From Rhizobium oryzihabitans (GTDB lineage Bacteria > Pseudomonadota > Alphaproteobacteria > Rhizobiales > Rhizobiaceae), in the NCBI RefSeq assembly GCF_010669145.1, contig NZ_CP048632.1, positions 620,001 through 684,000 on the forward strand: a stretch of DNA of 64,000 nucleotides, read 5' to 3'. Positions 7,602 through 17,017 of the stretch are shown piece by piece. A program made the translations under genes and the position numbers. Position 1 is the first letter of the stretch. The number at the start of each line of letters is the position of its first letter. Under the pieces are notes generated by a model. The model saw only the letters and a list, made by a program, of their open reading frames with translations. It had not been told where the DNA came from and made no database searches.

Positions 7602-9592
7602 ATGAATATATTTGCATATTCGGCTTTTATTGCTTTGTTTTATCTGACCTTCAACGGTAGTGAATCGAGCGCAAAAGCATCTCAGATGGTGGTGATACGC
7701 GATGGTGGCGATGGATCATCGTGTGGCCGCGTTAGCGGCGACTTCGCGATGGCGAAATCAGAAACCACAAATACTGAATATGCCGAATTTCTGAATGCGG
7801 TGGCCGCCCTGGATGACCCCTATCGGCTGTTTTCACCGATGATGGAGACACATTTTTGGGGTGGGATATTAAGAGAGGGCGAGCGCGGAGGCTTTAGGTA
7901 TGCACCAAAACCCGGATATGCTGACCTTCCAGTGACATTCGTGAGCTGGTACTCCACTGTCAGATATGCGAATTGGATGCACTACGGAGAGCCGCTGAAA
8001 CCTGCTGGTTTAGGTGCCACGGAAGGTGACGATTCCAACGGCGCATATGATACCGCGAAATGGGTAAGAAATAAGGGCGCACAATACTGGTTGCCAAATT
8101 GTGCAGAGTGGCGTCAGGCCGCGTTCTTCGATCCTGCCCAAAACAAGCTGCGCCGCTATGTCACCGGAAATGAATTGCCGCCCGCCGGTGTTGGGCCATC
8201 ATCCGCAAATTACTTCAATGGCCATTGGGCTGCGCCGTTCCCGCACCTGATATCGGCACGGGAGGCCTATACGGCACGTTCTGCCAGCGGAACGGTGGGA
8301 CAAGCAGGCAATGCCCTGGAATGGGTAGAGGATCCGATCGGAGGCCAGCGCATAGCGCTGGGAGGATCGTTGCTGTTACCGGCTACGGCTGTAAGGTCGG
8401 AATATGTGGATACAGAATATCCTGATGTGACCATCTCCAGCATCGGCTTTCGGGTGGCCTCGCGAATTAGCCCGCTGGTGCCAGAATTCGTAAAATCCCC
8501 TGACGCCCCGTTTAAACAATACGAGTTTGTCCGTGTCGGCGACACAGGAAATCCGGATGATCCGAGAACGGGCCGCGGGCGCGTCGAGTATGATTTTGAC
8601 ATAGGAAAGTACGAGCTATCCAATCAGGAATATGCGGAATTCCTGAACGCGGTTGCGCGCGAAGGCGACACTTTTGGCCTCTTCAATGCCGATATGCAGA
8701 CCGGAGTTGTTGGTGGCTTGGAGAAAATATCCGAAGATGGCAAAGCCAGATATCGATCAAAGCCAGGTTGGGAGACAAGGCCTGTAACCTATGTCTCGTG
8801 GTTTGATCTTGCCCGTATGGCAAACTGGCTGCATTACGGTCGCCCTGCGACCGGCAGACAGGAGCTGGGTACCACTGAAGGAGACGAAAAGACCGGTGCA
8901 TATGACACCCGCGTCTTTCCCGCCCCAATGGCGTCATTTGATAGCTCGCGCTTGCCGACTCGAAACCTCGGCGCAAAATTTTTTATTCCGAGCGACGATG
9001 AGTGGTACAAGGCGGCTTACTACAACGCTGAGCATCGCCGATATTTCAAGTATCCAACAAAATCAGACATCCCCCGAATCCGGCGTCGGAGCGAATGCTG
9101 ACGGGGGCGAACTATACGTTACGTGAACAGTTAGGCGAGGGTACGCCTTACTTCGTAAGCACGGTTGATGCATTTGCAGCATCGGAAAGTTACTACGGCA
9201 CTCGCCAACAGGGCGGTAATGTTTGGGAGTGGGTTGAAGACTGGCGCAGCAAAGGTGAGGGCGGATGCTGGCGGTGCGATGAGTGGACCAAGGGTATGAG
9301 AGGTGGCTCATTCAACTATACGGAAATCGGACTTTCTGCCGAAAACCTTGACCCAGGAGCACCGGAACTCGGCCTTTTCGTTAATGGAGCAAGGTTAGCC
9401 CGCATTGAAGAAGGGTGGGAACCCGTGTCACCGTCATCTGTTTCGACGATCATCAATACCCTGAGCGAGAAAACGGCACAGCTAAAATCGCGTCCGGTTT
9501 ATCTTGCTTTGACGAGCTTCTTCGCAGGCGTTGTTTCACTCGGTACAGCATGGCTCGTGATCGCTCATTACAGGCGCAGAAGAATCAATTGA
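7602..9592 (+). pseudogene. Tandem SUMF1/FGE-like domain membrane-anchored protein, frameshifted
   Basis: With one frame change near 9071-9075 the region encodes about 663 residues: a signal peptide (1-27), two formylglycine-generating-enzyme (C-type-lectin-like) domains in tandem (about 28-290 and 300-595), and a C-terminal helix (about 632-652) followed by HYRRRRIN. Both domains show NxEYAEFLNAVA, PVTxVSW, an xEW segment (GNALEWVEDP, GNVWEWVEDW) and GGS. The cysteines used by true sulfatase-activating enzymes are absent, so formylglycine formation is unlikely. The break is in a run of five C; one more C restores the frame and gives the spacing to GANYT usual for the family. The gene is richer in A/T than its neighbours and abuts tRNA-Ser, suggesting transfer. 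It could be a pseudogene, a sequencing error or a phase-variable gene. Confidence 0.65.
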
Positions 9593-9621
9593 TCTCGGAA
9601 ATGGCCTCGCATCATCATCAG

Positions 9622-9649
9622 GGAAGAAGAAACCCGCCTTTCGGCGGGC
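9622..9649 (-). terminator. Terminator-like hairpin
   Basis: CCCGCC-TTTC-GGCGGG (9633-9648). On the minus strand it is followed by TTTCTTCTT, so it probably ends the small minus-strand gene at 9668-9919. It may also stop readthrough from the SUMF1-like gene. Confidence 0.65.
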
Positions 9650-9667
9650 TCCAAACTTCATATGTCG

Positions 9668-9919
9668 TCAGATTTCCGGACAACCACGTTCATTCGCGAA
9701 GGTGATCCGGTCCGGTCCTCGACGGGTGAAGCCCTGGACCACGACCCGGCCGGGAGTGACGCGCACGACTTCCGGGTCGCGCAGGCCGGCCTCGCGGGCG
9801 GCGGCGCGGGCTTCGCGTTCGCTGCAGCCGCGCATGCGGGGCGGGCCACGGCGGTCCACGTCCCTGTCACGATCTCGAATGACCGGGCGGACGCCATCGG
9901 GGCCGATTCTCAACTCCAT
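9668..9919 (-). CDS. Small conserved hypothetical protein (83 aa)
   Basis: The product has an Arg/Asp-rich N-terminus and a C-terminal half with the pattern CSxREA-AxREAGLRDPxVxRVxxxxVVVxGxxRxGxDRITFxxxxGCP. I recognise this as a small rhizobial family that usually follows a signal peptide; two cysteines (about residues 32 and 80) may form a disulphide. No signal peptide is visible from the ATG at 9919, and the frame stays open upstream without an obvious start, so the true N-terminus is uncertain. A terminator lies directly downstream. Confidence 0.6.
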   Translation of the reverse strand: MELRIGPDGVRPVIRDRDRDVDRRGPPRMRGCSEREARAAAREAGLRDPEVVRVTPGRVVVQGFTRRGPDRITFANERGCPEI

Positions 9920-10199
9920 GTCCTGCGGAAACGCGGTGACAATCCGTTTGTTCCGTAGGGGGACTGAAGCAGCAGAGGGCTTCTATGAGGGGTAAAGCGC
10001 GTATTCAACGCCCTCCAAAAGACATAAATCATTAACCACGTTCGTTACAATTTTATCGATTTTGCAGAAGTCGTTCGCATTTTCGCCACGTTATGCACAA
10101 GATTAAGCGACTGTTAGGTGCTTCGATGGCAGGGGCAAAGCAATCGAAGCGGAAGAGGGTACGGTTCTCCGAGCCTGTAAGCAGCGTGGGGCAGACGAT

Positions 10200-11288
10200 T
10201 TGAATTCTACGGTCAAGAAACTCGGCATCAGCACCAGATCGGGTGCGAAGTGGCTTGCAATTTCCGTGCTTTGCGCCGCGACAGCGTCGTGTTCAACCAC
10301 CTCCGATACCAAGCCGAAGCCAAAGCGCAGCAAGGAATATTTTTCCGAATCCGAATATGGCGTCAAAGCCAGCCCGCGTGTGGCAGACGGAAAAAGCATC
10401 CCCAAAGGCGGCGGGCGCGAGCTTGTCGGCAACGCCTATACCGTCAAGGGCCGTCGTTATTTTCCGAAAGAAGAGCCGGGTTACAACAAGACCGGACTTG
10501 CGTCCTGGTACGGTTCCGCCTTCCACGGTCGCCTGACGGCGAATGGCGAAGTCTACGACAAGGAACATCTTTCCGCCGCACATCCGACATTTCCCCTGCC
10601 GAGCTATGCGCGCATCACCAATATGGAGAACGGCGCTTCGGTTCTGGTGCGCGTCAACGATCGCGGACCCTTCCATGAGGGCCGCCTGATCGACGTTTCC
10701 AGCAAGACGGCTGACCTTCTTGATATGAAGGCAACCGGAACGGCGAATGTGCGGGTGCAATATGCCGGCCGCGCGCCGCTTGACGGGCACGACATGCCTT
10801 ATCTGATGGCGTCCTATATTCCGAAGGGCTCGCGTTCGCCGGGTGTTGCGCCGGAAGGGCAGATTGCGACCGGCGTCATGGTGGCTTCGGCTTCCCCGAA
10901 TTTCGTGCCGGCTCCGACGTCCAACCCCAATTACGGCGGTTCCACGCAGACGGCGCTGGTGGGTTCCAAGAGGAATGCGGCGCTCCAGGCCATGCCGCTG
11001 GTCAATGGCCCGGCACCGGCCTTCGAACAATTTGCAATCCTGCCGGAAATCGGTCCGTTCCTGGCCGAGCGCCCGGAAGGCAATTTCATGCGTGAGCCGG
11101 CAGCACCCGGCGGCAATTATCTGCGCGTGCCAACCCCATCTTCCAAATATGCAGCCGCTTATTCCGAGGAATCTGCTACAGTTTCCAGGACCTCACGTGC
11201 GTTCGAGAGCGTGCTCGTCGATCGTGGAGCGCTGAATGAGGATTCCATACTCGCCCATGTGAAGCGTCAGCAGGCGAAAACACGCTGA
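10200..11288 (+). CDS. rlpA: RlpA-family lipoprotein (septal lytic transglycosylase type)
   Basis: The 362-residue product begins with a lipoprotein signal whose lipobox is ATASC (cleavage before Cys at about residue 31), so it should be anchored in the outer membrane. The double-psi beta-barrel RlpA domain is clear at about 98-190, with GLASWYGSAFHGRLTANGE, LPSYARI, VRVNDRGPF and GRLIDVS. RlpA proteins cut glycan strands lacking stem peptides at the septum or bind them. The C-terminal 150 residues are low-complexity and no SPOR domain is seen. The start is TTG. The next gene encodes a D,D-carboxypeptidase relative, so this is a cell-wall gene pair. Confidence 0.9.
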   Translation: MNSTVKKLGISTRSGAKWLAISVLCAATASCSTTSDTKPKPKRSKEYFSESEYGVKASPRVADGKSIPKGGGRELVGNAYTVKGRRYFPKEEPGYNKTGLASWYGSAFHGRLTANGEVYDKEHLSAAHPTFPLPSYARITNMENGASVLVRVNDRGPFHEGRLIDVSSKTADLLDMKATGTANVRVQYAGRAPLDGHDMPYLMASYIPKGSRSPGVAPEGQIATGVMVASASPNFVPAPTSNPNYGGSTQTALVGSKRNAALQAMPLVNGPAPAFEQFAILPEIGPFLAERPEGNFMREPAAPGGNYLRVPTPSSKYAAAYSEESATVSRTSRAFESVLVDRGALNEDSILAHVKRQQAKTR

Positions 11289-11364
11289 CGGTATGAAGAG
11301 TTTATGGCTGACTTGCGTTTTCGTCGCGAGTGGCGGGTTGCGGCAGGGAAAGCTGGGCGGTTTC

Positions 11365-12531
11365 ATGCGCAAGGCCATTCATCGTTCTTTTCTCCCGGTC
11401 GCGGTAGCGGCGGCGTTTGCGCTTTTCGGTGGCAATCCGGCGCAATCGCAAACTGCACCTTTCATCGCCAAGGCCGAACAGGCCTATATGATCGATGCCG
11501 AGACCGGCACGGTGCTTCTTTCCCAGAACGAAAACCAGTCCTTTCCGCCCGCTTCACTTGCCAAGCTGATGACGGTGGAGGTGGTTCTGGATGCGCTGTC
11601 GAAAGGGCAGGTGACGCCCGAGACGCCTTATCCCGTATCGGAATATGCCTGGCGCACGGGTGGCGCGCCCTCGCGAACCTCGACCATGTTCGCCGCGCTG
11701 AAATCCTCCGTCAGCATCAATGATCTCCTGACCGGGATTATCGTGCAGAACGCCAATGACGGCTGCATCATCATCGCCGAGGGCATGGCGGGTTCCGACC
11801 CGGCATTTGCCAAGCGCATGACAGTGCGGGCGGGCGAACTCGGCATGAACCGCAGCACCTTTGCCAATTCGACAGGCCTGCCCGGTCCGGGCAATCAGAC
11901 GAGCGCCAGGGATATGGTCCGTCTCGCCCAGCATCTGCATGATACCTATCCGGATCGCTACGGGCTTTTCGTCAAGCCGGATTTCGAATGGAACCGCATT
12001 TTCCAGCGCAACAAGAACTCGCTGTTGGGCAACGGCATAGACGGTCTCGGCCTCGGTTTTGCGGAAGGCAGCGGCTTTGCGGCCGTCGTTTCGGCGGAAC
12101 GTGAGGGTCGCCGGGTCTATCTGGCACTGGCGGGAATCGTCGATGACAAGACGCGGCAGGAAGAGGCTCGCCGGGTGGTGGACTGGGGGCTGACGGCCTT
12201 CGAAAAACGCCATCTTTTTGCGAGGGATGAAGCCGTTGGCTCCGTCAGCGTCTATGGCGGCGATGTCTCCCATATCGATCTTTCGCCGAAGGAGGATGTC
12301 AGCGTGCTGGTGCCGGTCAATAATCCGGAGCGTATTTCGGGGCGGATCGTCTATCGCTGGCCGCTCAATGCACCACTCGACGTTGGCGCGAATGTCGCAA
12401 CGCTCAAGGTTTTTTCAGGCGAAAGGTTGTTGCGGGAAGTGCCGCTTTATACCAAGGCAGCCGTCGGCAAGGGCACACTGACCCAGAATGCGGCAGGTGC
12501 GCTCAAGGAATTGCTGCTGTTCTGGCTTTGA
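11365..12531 (+). CDS. D,D-carboxypeptidase paralogue with degenerate motifs
   Basis: S11-family penicillin-binding-protein homologue (388 aa) with a signal peptide (1-28, cleavage after AQS). The first motif is intact (SLAK, residues 64-67). The second, normally SxN, reads NAN (129-131, in VQNANDGC). The third, normally KTG, reads GLG (229-231, in IDGLGLGFAEG). The C-terminal beta domain of the family (about 295-380) is present. The overall fold is therefore conserved, but loss of Ser and Lys from the second and third motifs suggests weak or no carboxypeptidase activity. An in-frame start at 11293 would add 24 residues; the later ATG gives the better signal peptide. It follows rlpA by 76 bases and precedes tmk. 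Confidence 0.85.
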   Translation: MRKAIHRSFLPVAVAAAFALFGGNPAQSQTAPFIAKAEQAYMIDAETGTVLLSQNENQSFPPASLAKLMTVEVVLDALSKGQVTPETPYPVSEYAWRTGGAPSRTSTMFAALKSSVSINDLLTGIIVQNANDGCIIIAEGMAGSDPAFAKRMTVRAGELGMNRSTFANSTGLPGPGNQTSARDMVRLAQHLHDTYPDRYGLFVKPDFEWNRIFQRNKNSLLGNGIDGLGLGFAEGSGFAAVVSAEREGRRVYLALAGIVDDKTRQEEARRVVDWGLTAFEKRHLFARDEAVGSVSVYGGDVSHIDLSPKEDVSVLVPVNNPERISGRIVYRWPLNAPLDVGANVATLKVFSGERLLREVPLYTKAAVGKGTLTQNAAGALKELLLFWL

Positions 12532-12661
12532 GGCCTCTTCCGCAATCGACAGCTTTCCTATGCTTTTGTTCAGCCACCGGATTTTCTGAAAAGCGCTTCA
12601 CACTTTTCGCTTCGATGCTGTAAACAGGCATTTCAATATTTCTGAGAATTCCTCACAGGAC

Positions 12662-13342
12662 GTGACATTGGCCGAAAAGACCGGATTGTTCATCAGCTTC
12701 GAAGGCGGCGAGGGCGCCGGCAAGTCGACGCAGATTCGCACGCTTGCCGAGGCGCTTCGCGGCCGTGGTTTCGAGGTGGTCGTGACGCGCGAACCTGGCG
12801 GTTCGCCGGGGGCGGAGGCCGTTCGCCACGTTCTGCTTTCCGGTGCGGCGGAATCCTTCGGCGTGCGCATGGAGGCGATCCTGTTTGCGGCGGCGCGCAA
12901 CGATCATGTCGAGGAGGTCATTCGCCCGGCACTTGAGAAGGGCGCGATCGTGCTCTGCGACCGGTTTCTCGATTCCTCCCGTGTCTATCAGGGCACGACC
13001 GGCAATCTGGAGCCGGATTTCATCGAGACGCTGCAACGGGTCGCGATCGACGGCGTCGTGCCGGAACTGACGCTGATCTTCGACATCGCCGCCGAAAAAG
13101 GCCTCGCCCGCGCCAGAAAGCGTGCGGATGAGGGCGCAACACCGGACCGGTTCGAAAAAGAGGAAATCGAGACCCACGAGAAGCGGCGGGAAGCCTATCT
13201 GGATATCGCGCTTGCTGAGCCGCGTCGCTGCCGGATCGTCAATGCCGACCAGCCGGAAGAAAAGGTCGCCGAAGACGTCATGTCGTTCGTGGAACCTATG
13301 CTAGGGCGGCTTGAGACTGCGGCGAGTGCCAGGCATGAGTGA
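12662..13342 (+). CDS. tmk: Thymidylate kinase
   Basis: Phosphorylates dTMP to dTDP with ATP for DNA synthesis. The 226-residue product has the P-loop [10 protein letters not shown] (14-23), the DR(F/Y) motif in [14 protein letters not shown] and [10 protein letters not shown] (the substrate-binding segment). The start is GTG after TCACAGGA. The gene overlaps holB by eight bases, as in many alphaproteobacteria. Confidence 0.96.
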   Translation: MTLAEKTGLFISFEGGEGAGKSTQIRTLAEALRGRGFEVVVTREPGGSPGAEAVRHVLLSGAAESFGVRMEAILFAAARNDHVEEVIRPALEKGAIVLCDRFLDSSRVYQGTTGNLEPDFIETLQRVAIDGVVPELTLIFDIAAEKGLARARKRADEGATPDRFEKEEIETHEKRREAYLDIALAEPRRCRIVNADQPEEKVAEDVMSFVEPMLGRLETAASARHE

Positions 13343-14360
13343 GGTTCAGGGCGTTCTCGATGGCGCAATCGCGCCACAGCAGAACACGAAGCTCTTCGGC
13401 CATGGCGAGGCGGAGGCGTTTCTGGCGCAGTCCTATCGCTCCGGCAAGGGCCACCATGCCATTCTGATCGAGGGGCCGGAAGGCATAGGCAAGGCGACGC
13501 TCGCTTTCCGTTTTGCCAATCACGTGCTCACCCATCCCGACCCTGCCTCCGCACCGGATTTCCTGGCCGATCCCGATCCGGAATCGCTCGTCAGTCGACA
13601 GATCACCTCCGGCGCGTCGCATAATCTCCTGCACCTGACCCGCCCGGTGGATGAAAAGACCGGCCGGGTGAAATCCGCCATCACGGTGGATGAGGTGCGG
13701 CGGGCAGGGCATTTCTTCTCGCAGACATCGGGCACCGGCAACTGGCGGATCGTCATCATCGATCCGGCTGACGATCTCAATCGCAATGCCGCAAACGCCA
13801 TCCTGAAGATACTGGAGGAACCGCCCAAGCGGGCGATGTTCCTCGTCCTGTCGCATGCGCCGGGCAAATTGCTGCCAACCATCCGTTCGCGCTGCATGCC
13901 GCTCCGGCTGCTGCCGCTTTCGGATGGAGATATGGTGCAGTCCCTCGAGCATCTGGGCATCAATGCCACCGGCGAAAAACGCGATGCCCTGCTTGCCGGC
14001 TCCAAGGGCAGCGTCGCGCAGGCGCTCAAGCTGATGAATTACGGCGGCTCCGATATCGTCGAGGCCTTCGCCTCGGTCATGGCGGCGGAGGGGCCGGGGG
14101 TGCGCAAGCAGATGCACAAACTCGCCGAAGTTCTGGCGCAGAAGGATGGCGATATCGTTCTCGGCTTCTTCATGGAGCACGTGACGGAAGAGTTGATGGA
14201 TCGGGCGCGGTCGGCGGCGATGGCGGGCGATATCGCCGCGGCGGAAAGACATGCGCGGCTTTCCTCGACGCTTTCGGAACGCATTACCGTGGCGCAGGCC
14301 TATAATCTCGACAAGAAGCAGATGGTGCTTTCCATTCTGGAAGATATTCGCGGCGTTTGA
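13335..14360 (+). CDS. holB: DNA polymerase III subunit delta'
   Basis: Clamp-loader subunit that works with delta, gamma/tau in the replisome to place the beta clamp on primed DNA. The product (341 aa from this start) has an AAA+ core with the P-loop-like [12 protein letters not shown] and the SRC motif in [10 protein letters not shown], and the typical [11 protein letters not shown] segment. The start overlaps the end of tmk; a slightly earlier in-frame codon at 13311 is less likely. Followed by a 310-base gap containing a repeat. Confidence 0.94.
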   Translation: MSEVQGVLDGAIAPQQNTKLFGHGEAEAFLAQSYRSGKGHHAILIEGPEGIGKATLAFRFANHVLTHPDPASAPDFLADPDPESLVSRQITSGASHNLLHLTRPVDEKTGRVKSAITVDEVRRAGHFFSQTSGTGNWRIVIIDPADDLNRNAANAILKILEEPPKRAMFLVLSHAPGKLLPTIRSRCMPLRLLPLSDGDMVQSLEHLGINATGEKRDALLAGSKGSVAQALKLMNYGGSDIVEAFASVMAAEGPGVRKQMHKLAEVLAQKDGDIVLGFFMEHVTEELMDRARSAAMAGDIAAAERHARLSSTLSERITVAQAYNLDKKQMVLSILEDIRGV

Positions 14361-14414
14361 AGACAGGAAATCGTATGAAACGTACGATTTTACCGATACG
14401 GAAACGTCTCCTCC

Positions 14415-14530
14415 GTCATGCCGGACTTGATCCGGCATCCAGCCACGATGCGCCTGCGCCGTGAGCAGTGAGTCTTTCGCGATCAAGGACTTAATCGCTA
14501 CTGGACCCCGGAACATGTCCGGGGTGACGG
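14415..14530. repeat. Palindromic intergenic repeat (RIME-like), copy 1
   Basis: The element contains two hairpin modules: GCCGGA-CTTGA-TCCGGC (14420-14437) and ACCCCGG-AACATGT-CCGGGGT (about 14505-14526), joined by a central block with GTGAGTCTTT-like and GATCAAGGAC sequences. The same element, reversed, lies at 59478-59590. The rest of the holB-metG gap (14361-14670) holds no gene that I can support. Confidence 0.85.
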
Positions 14531-14670
14531 TAGTGCGGATGCCAAGCGCTCACCAAATCCACTTTGTCTGCAAGCCGTCGTACAAAACGTACGCTTTTTC
14601 TTTCGCTGCTGCGAACAATGGTTTAAGAGCGGTCTATCCAAAAAACAGCCTGTAAAGTCGATAGACCGTC

Positions 14671-16221
14671 ATGACAGACAAGACACCCTTCTACATCACC
14701 ACCGCGATCTCCTATCCTAACGGCAAGCCGCATATCGGCCATGCCTATGAGCTGATCGCGACGGACGCCATGGCACGCTTTCAGCGCCTGGACGGAATGG
14801 ATGTGTTCTTCCTGACCGGCACCGACGAACACGGCCAGAAGATGCAGCAGACGGCGCGGGCAGAAGGCATTTCGCCCGAAGAACTGGCGCAGCGCAATTC
14901 CGACCAGTTTCGCGAGATGGGCAAGTTGCTCAACGCCTCGAACGACGATTTCATCCGCACCACGGAAGAGCGTCATCACGAGACCTCGCGCAATATCTGG
15001 AACCTGATGGCCGATAGCGGCGACATCTACAAGGACAGCTATGCCGGCTGGTATTCCGTGCGCGACGAGGCCTATTACGGCGAGGACGAGACGGAAGTGC
15101 GCGCCGACGGCGTTCGCTACGGGCCGCAGGGCACACCGGTTGAATGGGTCGAGGAGGAAAGCTATTTCTTCAAGCTCTCCGAATATCAGGACAAGCTGCT
15201 GAAGCTCTACGAGGAGAACCCTGAATTCATCGGTCCGGCCGAGCGTCGCAATGAAATCATCTCGTTCGTGAAGTCTGGCCTCAAGGACCTGTCGATTTCC
15301 CGCACCACCTTTGACTGGGGCATCAAGGTTCCGAACGATCCGAAGCATGTCATGTATGTCTGGGTCGATGCGCTGACCAACTACATTACCGCCACCGGTT
15401 ACATCGAAGACAAGAACGGTCCGCGCGCGAAATATTGGCCGGCCGACGTGCATATCATCGGCAAGGACATCATCCGCTTCCACGCGGTCTACTGGCCTGC
15501 CTTCCTGATGAGCGCGAAGCTGCCGCTGCCCAAGCGCGTCTATGCGCACGGCTTCCTGCTCAACAAGGGCGAGAAGATGTCGAAGTCGCTCGGCAACGTC
15601 GTTGATCCGGTCAATCTGGTCAACCATTTCGGTCTCGATCAGGTCCGCTACTTCTTCATGCGCGAAGTCTCATTCGGCCAGGATGGCAGCTACAGCGAAG
15701 AGGGCATCGCCACCCGCATCAATGCCGATCTTGCCAACGGTATCGGCAATCTCGCCAGCCGTTCGCTGTCGATGATCGTCAAGAATTGTGACGGCCAGAT
15801 CCCGACGCCCGGCGAGCTCACCGATGAAGACAAGGCGATGCTTGCCTCCGCCGACGGGCTGCTGGTGGTTTGCCGCGACGAGATGGGCAAGCAGCTCATC
15901 CATCGCGCGCTTGCGGCCATCATTGCCGTCGTCTCGGAAACAGACCGCTATTTCGCGTCGCAGGAGCCGTGGGCGCTGAAGAAGACCGATCCGGAGCGTA
16001 TGGGCACCGTGCTTTACGTTACGGCGGAAGTGGTGCGCCAGATCGGCATTCTCCTGCAGCCCTTCATGCCGGAGTCCTGCGAGAAGCTGCTTGATCTCGT
16101 TGCCGCCCCTGCCGATAAACGTGATTTTGCAGCACTCGGCGAAGCGGGCCGTCTGGTTCCGGGCACGCCGCTTGAGGCACCCAAGCCCGTCTTCCCGCGT
16201 TACGTCGCACCGGAAGCGTGA
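14671..16221 (+). CDS. metG: Methionyl-tRNA synthetase
   Basis: Class I synthetase charging tRNA-Met. The 516-residue product shows the HIGH signature at 21-24 (PHIGHAYE), [11 protein letters not shown] near 45, and KMSKS in [10 protein letters not shown] at about residue 300. It is the short type: the C-terminal EMAP-like tRNA-binding extension and the zinc-knuckle cysteines of the E. coli enzyme are absent, as usual in rhizobia. It is followed directly by tatD and an MBL-fold hydrolase. Confidence 0.97.
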   Translation: MTDKTPFYITTAISYPNGKPHIGHAYELIATDAMARFQRLDGMDVFFLTGTDEHGQKMQQTARAEGISPEELAQRNSDQFREMGKLLNASNDDFIRTTEERHHETSRNIWNLMADSGDIYKDSYAGWYSVRDEAYYGEDETEVRADGVRYGPQGTPVEWVEEESYFFKLSEYQDKLLKLYEENPEFIGPAERRNEIISFVKSGLKDLSISRTTFDWGIKVPNDPKHVMYVWVDALTNYITATGYIEDKNGPRAKYWPADVHIIGKDIIRFHAVYWPAFLMSAKLPLPKRVYAHGFLLNKGEKMSKSLGNVVDPVNLVNHFGLDQVRYFFMREVSFGQDGSYSEEGIATRINADLANGIGNLASRSLSMIVKNCDGQIPTPGELTDEDKAMLASADGLLVVCRDEMGKQLIHRALAAIIAVVSETDRYFASQEPWALKKTDPERMGTVLYVTAEVVRQIGILLQPFMPESCEKLLDLVAAPADKRDFAALGEAGRLVPGTPLEAPKPVFPRYVAPEA

Positions 16222-16232
16222 AGGCGACACCC

Positions 16233-17015
16233 ATGCTGATCGATACGCATTGCCATCTGGATTTTCCCGATTTCGAGGCTGAGCGCGACGATATCATCGC
16301 CCGCGCCCACGCGTCGGGCGTCAGCCAGATGGTGACGATCTCGACACGGGTGCGCCGTCTGCCCGAGCTTTTGAAGATCGCGGAAAAATATCCGTCGGTC
16401 TTCTGCTCGGTCGGCACACATCCCAACAGCGCGGCCGAGGAGCTGGATATTTCGGCCGACGACCTCGTGCGGCTTGCCGAGAGCCACGACAAGATCGTGG
16501 CGATCGGCGAGGCGGGGCTGGATTATTTCTACGATACGCAGAAGCCGGAAGACCAGAAGACCGGCCTCCTTCGCCACATCGAGGCGGCAAGAAGGACGAA
16601 GCTTCCGCTTGTCATCCACAGCCGCAGTGCCGATGAGGACATGGCTGCGATTTTGCGCGCGGAGAGTGAGAAGGGGGCGTTTCCCTTCATCCTGCACTGC
16701 TTTTCCGCCGGTCCTAATCTCGCGAAAACGGGCGTTGAACTTGGCGGTTATGTGTCCTTTTCCGGCATTCTGACATTCCCTAAATCGCAGGACATCCGCG
16801 ATATTGCCGCCACCCTGCCGCTGGACCGGTTGCTGGTGGAAACGGACGCGCCCTATCTTGCGCCGAAGCGCTGGCGGGGAAAGCGCAACGAGCCGTCCTA
16901 TGTGGTCAACACGGCAGAGGTTCTGGCCGAGGTGCATGGCATTTCCTTCGAGCGGATGGCTGACATCACCACCGAGAATGCCTTTCGCTGCTTTTCGAAG
17001 ATGACAAGGGTGTAG
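16233..17015 (+). CDS. tatD: TatD-family metal-dependent hydrolase
   Basis: TIM-barrel amidohydrolase-fold DNase/phosphoesterase of the TatD/YcfH type. Metal-binding motifs are visible: DTHCHLDF at the N-terminus, GEAGLDYFY near 90, VIHSRSADED near 125, LHCFSAG near 150 and ETDAPYLAP near 203. I chose ATG 16233, with GAAGG eight bases upstream; a GTG at 16218 overlapping the metG stop would add five residues. The tandem with metG is conserved widely. Confidence 0.93.
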   Translation: MLIDTHCHLDFPDFEAERDDIIARAHASGVSQMVTISTRVRRLPELLKIAEKYPSVFCSVGTHPNSAAEELDISADDLVRLAESHDKIVAIGEAGLDYFYDTQKPEDQKTGLLRHIEAARRTKLPLVIHSRSADEDMAAILRAESEKGAFPFILHCFSAGPNLAKTGVELGGYVSFSGILTFPKSQDIRDIAATLPLDRLLVETDAPYLAPKRWRGKRNEPSYVVNTAEVLAEVHGISFERMADITTENAFRCFSKMTRV

Positions 17016-17017
17016 GC

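Noticed and set aside
7602..9592. Diversity-generating retroelement target protein (SUMF1 fold)
   Set aside because: No reverse transcriptase or template repeat in or near the gene, and no A-biased variable tract at the end of the second domain.
7280..9650. tRNA-integrated mobile element with integrase and attachment-site repeat
   Set aside because: No integrase, no recombinase remnant and no copy of the tRNA 3' end was found to the right. Composition alone is not enough to call an island.
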